A stretch of 64,000 nucleotides of DNA from Cristatella mucedo (lineage: Eukaryota > Bryozoa > Phylactolaemata > Cristatellidae). The stretch lies in contig WPIO01000061.1 in assembly GCA_009760855.2 (NCBI GenBank), forward strand, positions 881,501 to 945,500, written 5' to 3'. The position numbers were made by a program, and so were the translations under genes. Below, piece by piece: positions 22,239 through 64,000 of this stretch (positions are counted from its first letter, which is position 1; each line of letters opens with the position of its first letter). Under the pieces are notes generated by a model. The model was not told the DNA's origin, ran no database searches, and saw only the letters and a list, made by a program, of their open reading frames with translations.

Positions 22239-22970
22239 GGCTCGGCGGAGTAGGCTTAACCTGCCGCTTACCGAGGGGCGTAACCTAGCGCCTAATGCCG
22301 TTCGGCGCGCGTCTACACGCTACAAGCAAGCAGGCCGCCGCGAAACGAGCGCTTCTGGCGCTGACCTACTTATCGTTACTAAAAGGGGTCGTGAGTCCGC
22401 GGCGCATATTGGAAAGCGAGACGCACAAATTGGGGATTTTACTGAGCTTTGTTCGCAAGCGCACGAAGTCGCTACGCGCCTAGCTCGGTTTTATCTCCTC
22501 ACTCCTCACACGCTCTCAACAGCATAAGCACTCTTGCGGAGGGAATACGTCCCCGAACTTGGGCTACCGACGTCTATTGTGGGGAACGACCCAAATAAGA
22601 CGAGGAGCCCGAACGGGACCCTAGACCCTGACTGAAGAACTAGGGCTCCACGTCCACCTTACGGAAGAAATAGCTCATACACTACACCAAGCACTCTTGG
22701 CGAGACCACCTGCACGCGCACACACACGTAACACAGAAGAAACACAAAAATGCGAGCACGGGCGCTATACGACCGTATTCGGTGGCGTCCACCGAATCCT
22801 CCTGGCACTGTCTCGTCCTGTCCCTCAATCGCCGGCGAACAGCCCGCCCTCCTCCCTCGCTTTCATAGAAACGAGTCCGGCAACTACCGGCGACGGCGTC
22901 GAGACGGAGCCGAAGATGACGAAGAGACTTAATGAGCGTCACCCTATCATTATGTAACTAGCTGGGACAG

Positions 22971-23223
22971 TGGGGTTGACAACCCAGCCAATATCAATCA
23001 CCTCAGCGACCTCTGCCTCCCCTTGCTCACAGCTCGAGAACGCAGATGCTCTTCACCCACTTCTTTTGTTCTCACGCAAACCGTCCAGCAAATCTAGAAT
23101 GGCTGGCGGCGACATCGACCTTGGGCGAGCGTTGCCCTATTCTCAAATTGCTAGCAGGAACTAATGGGGTTGACACTCCAGCCAATATCAATCACCTCAG
23201 CGACCTCTGCGTCCCCTTGCTCG
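22971..23223 (+). repeat. 59-bp direct repeat pair
   Basis: tggggttgacaacccagcca... at 22971-23029 recurs with few changes at 23165-23223. Both include atatcaatcacctcagcgac. The pair lies about 0.4-0.6 kb upstream of the segmental duplication. Confidence 0.8.
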
Positions 23224-24027
23224 AGGACAGAGGTGTTTAGCTACTGAGCCATTTTGTATGCACTCTAAAACTGAGTCAGGCCGGCGCTGTGCTACGAGCT
23301 CACTTCAAGGACTTCAGTACAACAATCTGGCTCGACGCCCCGAGCTCGAGGCAGACTGACTAGTTCGAAGCGCAAAGCGCAAGCTGACGAACCGTCGCTG
23401 GCATCGGTACTTTTAAACCGTCGAAACCATTGCTTTCGACTCGAAGAGCGTCCCCGACGGCTAGGACGTCGGAACCGCGAATTATGTCAAGCACTGCCAT
23501 AATCTAACCGCTTTCTCAAGCAACCAATCAGCCAAGCGTAGACCTCTCAGAACGCGCGCTCTACCTGTTCAGGTTCAGGTGACGTTGTCAGGGCTCGACT
23601 CCCAGCTCTGGGCACGCTAGCACGAGCGCTCGTGCCTCACTTTATGATCTACGGGGTAGTCAGTCGGGTTTGGCCAACGCAAGTGGATGAGGCGAAAACG
23701 CTCGGAGGGGCGAGCTCGATCGCCGGGCGTAAGCTCTCAACACAACCATAGACAAATGCTACGGCGCGTACCCTTATAAAACCGATTAATCGCCATCAAC
23801 GAGGGCAGATAGCATCATTACGAAAGCTGTCTTCGGGACGGCCTTGGCCTTAACACGGCGTCTAAGGGCGGTCCATGCAGTTACCACGTGATCCGCTGAG
23901 ACGCCCATCAAATCCGAGACCGCTGCACCCATCAAATCCGAGACCGCGCCGGCTCGCTAGCGGCCAGTCGCTCCTTCCAGTTTGACATCCAAAGCAGACT
24001 TCAGACCGCAGCGCTGCGCCTGCTAGA

Positions 24028-24315
24028 ATGACGGTAGAGCTGCTACTATCGAAGGTTGGCGACACGGGATCCTTCCACTGGATTATCTTATGCTTGTTCT
24101 CCACCACGTGGCTCGCGGTTGTGTTGAACAACGTTATTATGACATTTTACGGCTTCGTTCCGACGCCGCCGCCGCCGCCGCCGGCCAAAGACTGCTTGTC
24201 AGCTCTCCTGTCGGAAGTCTGGAATTCGACAGCGGACGCCAATCGAAGTCAGCCTTCGGCAGAAGAGGCAGCCGTAGGTCCTTGCAATGCCAGTGGTGTA
24301 GCGCTGAACTCGTCG
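24028..24315 (+). pseudogene. Duplicated exon 1 of the SLC22 gene, truncated and lacking its splice donor
   Basis: This is a near copy of exon 1 at 27273, with the same ATG, the same TM1 and the same sequons, but with small differences (AVVLNN for MAALNN, a longer proline run, SALLSEVW for STLLSEFR). After GTAGCGCTGAACTCGTCG the coding match stops. The 198 bp at 27558-27755 (last 13 codons, donor and first intron bases) are absent, and the sequence jumps to CCGGGTCTCGATAGAG just before the SPIN-like MITE. Without the donor, translation would run into the transposon and stop at about 24369. It is therefore probably a dead first exon, although its duplicated upstream region could still start transcripts. 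Confidence 0.8.
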
Positions 24316-24331
24316 CCGGGTCTCGATAGAG

Positions 24332-24521
24332 CAGTGGCTCTCAACCCTCCAAAGGTCGCGACCCTTTAATACAGTACCTCATGCTGTGGCGACCCCCCAA
24401 CCATACAACTTTTGTTTGTAAAATGTGGAAATGCGTGTGTCTTCCGATGGTCTTAGGCGACCCCTGCGAAAGGGTCGTTCGACCACCAAAAGGGTGGCGA
24501 CCGACGAGTTAAGAACCGCTG
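24332..24521 (+). mobile_element. SPIN-like hAT MITE, copy in duplicated segment 1
   Basis: The 190-bp element starts CAGTGGCTCTCAACC and ends AAGAACCGCTG (imperfect terminal inverted repeats of the CAGYGGTTCTCAACC type). The interior contains GGTCGCGACCCTTTAATACA, GGCGACCCCCCAACCATA, CCGATGGTCTTAGGCGACC and AAAGGGTCGTTCGACC. These match, from memory, the non-autonomous SPIN/URR1-type hAT elements of mammals. No intact 8-bp target duplication is visible (CGATAGAG before, ATGTAGCA after). It lies 16 bp after the 198-bp deletion breakpoint in the truncated exon 1 copy. Confidence 0.8.
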
Positions 24522-25261
24522 ATGTAGCAGAGTGACGCTGAGAAGAAAGCACGTCGTCGAGCGCGAGAGTAGTGCGTTAATGTGTGTGTGCGTGCGTGTA
24601 CGTATGGGTCCGTCTAGCCACGCCGACGTTGGTTTGACTCCGGGTGACGACTCGAAGTGAAGATAGAGGCTGGATAGAGGCACGCGAGTGCTTAGCACGC
24701 CCGGCAAAAGCTTCGAACCGACTTCCGTCGGCCACACCCCCTCCTACATTGGCGTATTCAGCAGCAGCAGGTAGCCAGCCACTGGGCGGAGCTTAAAGCG
24801 TGAGCGTTCGAAGCGGTGCTCCGCACATGCGCTCACAGCTCAGCAAACAAGCTACCGCTTGCCACTTGCACGCTAACGCGAACCACTCAGACAGACGGCC
24901 ATGACGGTAGCAAGCAACTGTATTCATCCGGTGACCACTTCAGAGGGCCAGTAAATGGACGTATCTACGGCATCTGTGGGTTTCGCGTTTGTATGCACGA
25001 GCAAGCTTTCGTGTTTATGTATCTGTATGCATGCTATGTATGCACGGTAGTATGAAAGTATGCATGCCCGTGCGAACACGCTATGCGTGCGGGTCTCTAG
25101 CGTGTGCTCATGTATGTTCACGTTTTAAAGTGTTAGTGTGTGTGTGTGTGTGTGTGTGTGTTCGTGCGTGCGTTTGTCAGATTGGTGAGATTGTATGTAA
25201 CTGGGCAGCTACGATATTCACGACCGGAAAGCCTAGCTGCCGAGCCATGCTGTCATTGTAT

Positions 25262-25870
25262 CGTAATAATAATAATAATAATGCACTTGATAAAGTGCTC
25301 TCAGAGAACTTAATCTTGCGCTCTCAGAGAACTCAATCTCTTTCTAGGCGCTTTACATTTGCTGCAAAGGGAAGCACGATTGAATGGTGAGTAATATCAT
25401 GCTTGATAAACATGAATAACATGGTTAGGGGTGACATGCACAGGGTCAGCATGCAAATGTGGTTAGTGGCAGCATGCACAGTGTCAGCACGCATAAGCAC
25501 ACGAAGGACGAATCACAAGGACCCACTAAATGCTGTCCTAAGTAGGTGTGTCTTTTAAGTTCTTTTTAAATGTGGTCAAGTCAGGGGATGTTCTGACGCA
25601 TGTCGGGAGGGAGTTCCAGGCTTTGGGAGCATACGAACTAAATGCACGGTCTCCAAAGGATTCGAGGTTTGTTCAAGGTATTGGTAAACTGTTGGATTCT
25701 GAAAAGCGGGTGGTACGATGCTTGGCCTGGTGAGGGAGTAGATCTGAGAGATAGGCTGGAGCCAAAGAATGAAGTGACCTAAAAGTGAGCGACAAGACCT
25801 CCTATTGTACACTTGGGAAGACCTCGGGATGAAGTTATACATGTCGAGACGATATTTCATCAGCGATTGG
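25262..25870 (-). mobile_element. LINE A 3' end, reverse (duplication copy 1)
   Basis: (AAT)n followed by reverse-complement tail, UTR and the C-terminal coding block; it reads IPRTNLESFGDRAFSSYAPK on the reverse strand in the sister copy. The tail shows a partial internal duplication (ctctcagagaactt twice at 25298-25338). Confidence 0.75.
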
Positions 25871-26465
25871 AACGGCTCAGCTGTGATATCGTTACCTAAC
25901 CAAGCAAGAATTTAGTTTCGCAGTGTAGCTGAAAGTAGGTTGACTTGACCGCGGTCCTCCCGTGAAAGGTCATTTTGGAGCAGAATATCCATGTCCCGTG
26001 CAGAGGCTAGCGGAGATAATCCTAGCCGAGGCCATCCCGGCGTTTAGACTTTCCACTTTCTGTGCCACAAAAATTGGGCTTGTGATTAAACGCCTGAACG
26101 AAGTTATACCAGTTGGCGATACTTGGTAAAATGAGCAAAATGACGAAACACTGGAGAAGAGACAGCTCAGAGGAGTAGCCGGGACGTTATGCTTGTTTGT
26201 CCGAGGTTGAGGGTTCAAACTTGCAGACGCCAAAAAACGTGTCGCTTCTGCTCTCACAAGCATTTCGACTTTCCCTGAAAGAGCTGGAGTGCAATGCAGT
26301 CACTTCCGACTGTCTGTTCACCGAACGGCACCGTCCGTCGTAAGTAGGGGGGGCGTCGGAAACTGCAGCAGCGATTTCGTTCCTCGCGACAGCAGGACTG
26401 ACCTAACTGTGCCGTGACCGTGCTCGCATTGGTTGCCATGCCGCTCAGAACTCGCACCAGCTAGA

Positions 26466-26522
26466 AACCTCTCCCCTCCCAGAGCTACGAAACCTCTCCC
26501 CTCCCAGAGGTACGAAACGAGA
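26466..26522 (+). repeat. 25-bp minisatellite, short allele (about two units)
   Basis: Two units of cctctcccctcccagagctacgaaa. The sister copies at 30217 and 42805 have roughly fourteen. Confidence 0.75.
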
Positions 26523-26591
26523 GGCTGCCAAGTCAGCTTTGCAGCCGGAAGGCTCTGCTGTTGCTGCAGATAATAATAATAATAATAAAAC

Positions 26592-26656
26592 ACTTTATAA
26601 AGCGATGCAGCAGCAGCAGTAGCAGCAGCAGCTGCTGCTGCATCGCTTTATAGCTC
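26592..26656. repeat. CAG/CTG palindrome
   Basis: tataaagcgatgcagcagcag ... ctgctgctgcatcgctttata forms a long hairpin with CAG and CTG triplet arms. It is present also at about 30655-30705 and, inverted, 42688-42740, each with a different triplet number. Confidence 0.75.
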
Positions 26657-27272
26657 TTTCAGCTGCCACTGTTAGCAGCTACAGTGCCTTTCGCCGCTCC
26701 AGGGTCGGAAGCTGTTTTTAGTGACGGCAGTTGAAAAAGCCATGCTTAGATCCTCCTCAGCTGTAGCAATTCGTGCGGTTGTCATGGGAAAAGCACAATT
26801 AGATGAATGACTTTTTTCTGGTGACTCAGTGTGACACTCGACTTCCAGCGTTTGGCACGCGAGCACGAGCGCTCGTGCCTCACTTTATGATCTACGGGTA
26901 GTCAGTCGGGTTTGGCCAACGCAAGTGGATAAGGCGAAAGCGCTCGGAGGGGCGAGCTCGATCGCCGGGCGTAAGCTCTCAAACACAACCACAGACAAAT
27001 GCTATGGCGTGTACCCTTACAAAACCGATTAATCGCCATCAACGAGGGCAGATAGCATCATTACGAAAGCTTAGTCTTCGGGACGGCCTTGGCCTTAACA
27101 CGGCGTCCACGGATGGTCCATGCAGTTACCACGTGATCCGCTGATACACCCATCAAATCCCAGACCGCTGCACCCATCAAATCCGAGACCGCGCCGGCTC
27201 GCTAGCGGCCAGTCGCTCCTTCCAGTTTGACATCCAAAGCAGACTTCAGACCGCAGCGCTGCGCCTGCTAGA

Positions 27273-62877
<35,605 letters not shown>

Positions 62878-63132
62878 CCGTGCACCCGCGCATGCAGCAA
62901 GCAGCGCTGAGTAATCGTCATCGGACACGAGCATGCGAAGACTCGGGTGCATTCCTCCGTCGTAGCAGGAAGTGCCGCCGGCCAACCATTTGTCCTCCTG
63001 GTGCTTCTGTGAGTAAGATTGGTTCTATCAGTCTCGTCGCTGGAGACCTAAGCACAGCCGACCCTGACCAGATCACCCCTACTCTTTTGTGACTCGGGCG
63101 ATCATAAAAGTTCATAGATTCGAGAAAGCCGA

Positions 63133-63207
63133 CTTTGTGTTGCTTGGTAAGATAGCTGCAGCTCTTTAATCCAATGTAGCTTCGCCAGTCTTGCCTTGTT
63201 CTCCACC
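63133..63207 (+). repeat. 75-bp direct repeat, 3' copy
   Basis: Second copy of 60628-60702, 256 bp after the gene 2 stop and so probably inside the 3' UTR. Confidence 0.85.
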
Positions 63208-64000
63208 TTGTTCTCTCCCTCTTAGATCCTCAAAGAGTTTCGCTGGCCACGAGAATTACAAGGACAATGAGTGTGTCTGCGGCTTCTGCTGATCCACTCG
63301 TGTAATAACAGCGTCGTGCGACAGCCGCATTAAGTTCGTTCGCTCTAGTTTCTGAAACAATGTAGGGTGTCGTAGACAACACCATGACGTCCAAGCCAAT
63401 CGGTGTGGCAACACTGCTGGATATGAACCAAATCGTCCTTGTGAAGCACATCGACTTTCGTGCCGAAACTTTCACCTCGTGTGGCAACTTCGTGTGGCAT
63501 GCACAGCATTTATTCGCAGTGCATATATGCCGATCATCTTGAAGTAACCAGAGAAAAAATACATTTTTTTAATTGTCTGCATGATTATTATTATTTTGTA
63601 AACCAAGCCGAGTTGGCCAACATTGCTTTTGTCCCTGTGACGTCGTGAGACTCCTACCTCTTTAGACTACTGCTGACTACTGTGCTAGTTGCATCAAAAA
63701 TTGCAAAGCGTTCTATCGTGCTGATCTAGCCTGCACTGAAAGAGTTCGAGAACTCCGGCAAGTGAGTGTTGGTTACTTTTGGAGTACTCTTCGATATGTG
63801 TGTACTGGTGCTTAAACACAAAAAGTTAGTCTTCGCAGCTATTAATATGAAGTGCGGTTGTGCTGCATCCGGTTACAATATTAAATGCCTCATTTTAAAT
63901 TTAAATTTAAATACTAGGTGTTGTAATAGCTTCCTGCACTATCTCGTTTACCTTGTATCCCTAATGGTGACAGCACGACATACATCCATATCTGTATAAA

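Larger units (their letters stand above)
20020..23593. other. Intergenic region upstream of gene 2, possible promoter side
   Basis: GC content rises from about 21200. The region contains two strong hairpins, a poly-C run at about 21300 and the 59-bp direct repeats. Open frames (for example 22150-22527) are arginine-rich and unlike known proteins. No TATA box or initiator could be assigned. The sequence immediately before exon 1 is duplicated (23594-24027 and 26837-27272). Confidence 0.5.
23594..26834. repeat. Tandem segmental duplication, copy 1
   Basis: The start matches 26837 onward (cacgagcgctcgtgcctcac is shared at 23620 and 26860) and the end matches 30886 (ggtgactcagtgtg). The offset is about 3243-3245 bp in the exon 1 region. 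Copy 1 has internal deletions relative to copy 2: 198 bp at the exon 1 donor, and most of the CA-repeat/25-bp minisatellite block, where only about two units remain near 26466-26520. Confidence 0.85.

Noticed and set aside
22150-22527. 125-codon arginine-rich open frame upstream of gene 2
   Set aside because: GC-rich composition favours long chance frames. There is no domain, and it spans an inverted repeat.
25548-25733. Repeated 61-codon open frames (also 29061 and 44167)
   Set aside because: They are the antisense strand of the LINE A C-terminal coding region in three duplicated copies.

Overview
This window is animal nuclear DNA. It has long introns with GT/AG borders, no operons or ribosome-binding sites, and dense interspersed repeats: tRNA-derived SINEs, 5'-truncated non-LTR retrotransposons, hAT-type DNA transposon remnants, and long CT, TG and TA microsatellites. 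The repeat mixture and the divergent transporter genes suggest an invertebrate, perhaps a flatworm, mollusc or other lophotrochozoan. The species cannot be fixed by reading alone.

Two tandem paralogous genes of the SLC22 family (major facilitator organic-ion transporters) lie on the + strand. Gene 1 is represented only by its 3' end: exons at 3405-3522, 3789-3861 and 9301-9489, plus a doubtful exon at 3243-3301. Its 5' part must lie before the window. Gene 2 can be assembled completely from nine exons between 27273 and 62877. All splice phases agree, the product is 539 residues, and every SLC22 landmark appears in order: TM1 and glycosylated loop, GSLADVVGRKK, PESPRWL, SELFPTVIR, and a C-terminal QETKDTTLPDSIED. 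The two genes share exon lengths and intron phases in the 3' part, which fits a tandem gene duplication.

Gene 2 sits in a rearranged locus. A segment of about 3.2-4 kb carrying exon 1, its upstream region and the start of intron 1 is tandemly duplicated (about 23594-26834 and 26837-30886). The upstream copy has lost the last 13 codons of exon 1 and the splice donor through a 198-bp deletion. A second event produced an inverted duplication of about 3.5-3.7 kb (about 28.7-32.4 kb and 40.97-44.6 kb) whose arms bracket exon 2. Each direct copy carries a 190-bp MITE whose ends and interior closely match my recollection of the SPIN ('Space Invader') hAT family, known for horizontal transfer between vertebrates and some invertebrates. 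This is the most striking element in the window.

The rest is introns and intergenic DNA made largely of four repeat classes. SINE1 is tRNA-derived. SINE2 is also tRNA-derived, with a 3' tail shared with LINE A. LINE A is CR1/L2-like with an (ATT)n tail. LINE B is CR1/L2-like with a (CATTA)n-type tail. Nested insertions allow some relative dating. No rRNA gene, functional tRNA gene, CRISPR array or other protein-coding gene was recognised.
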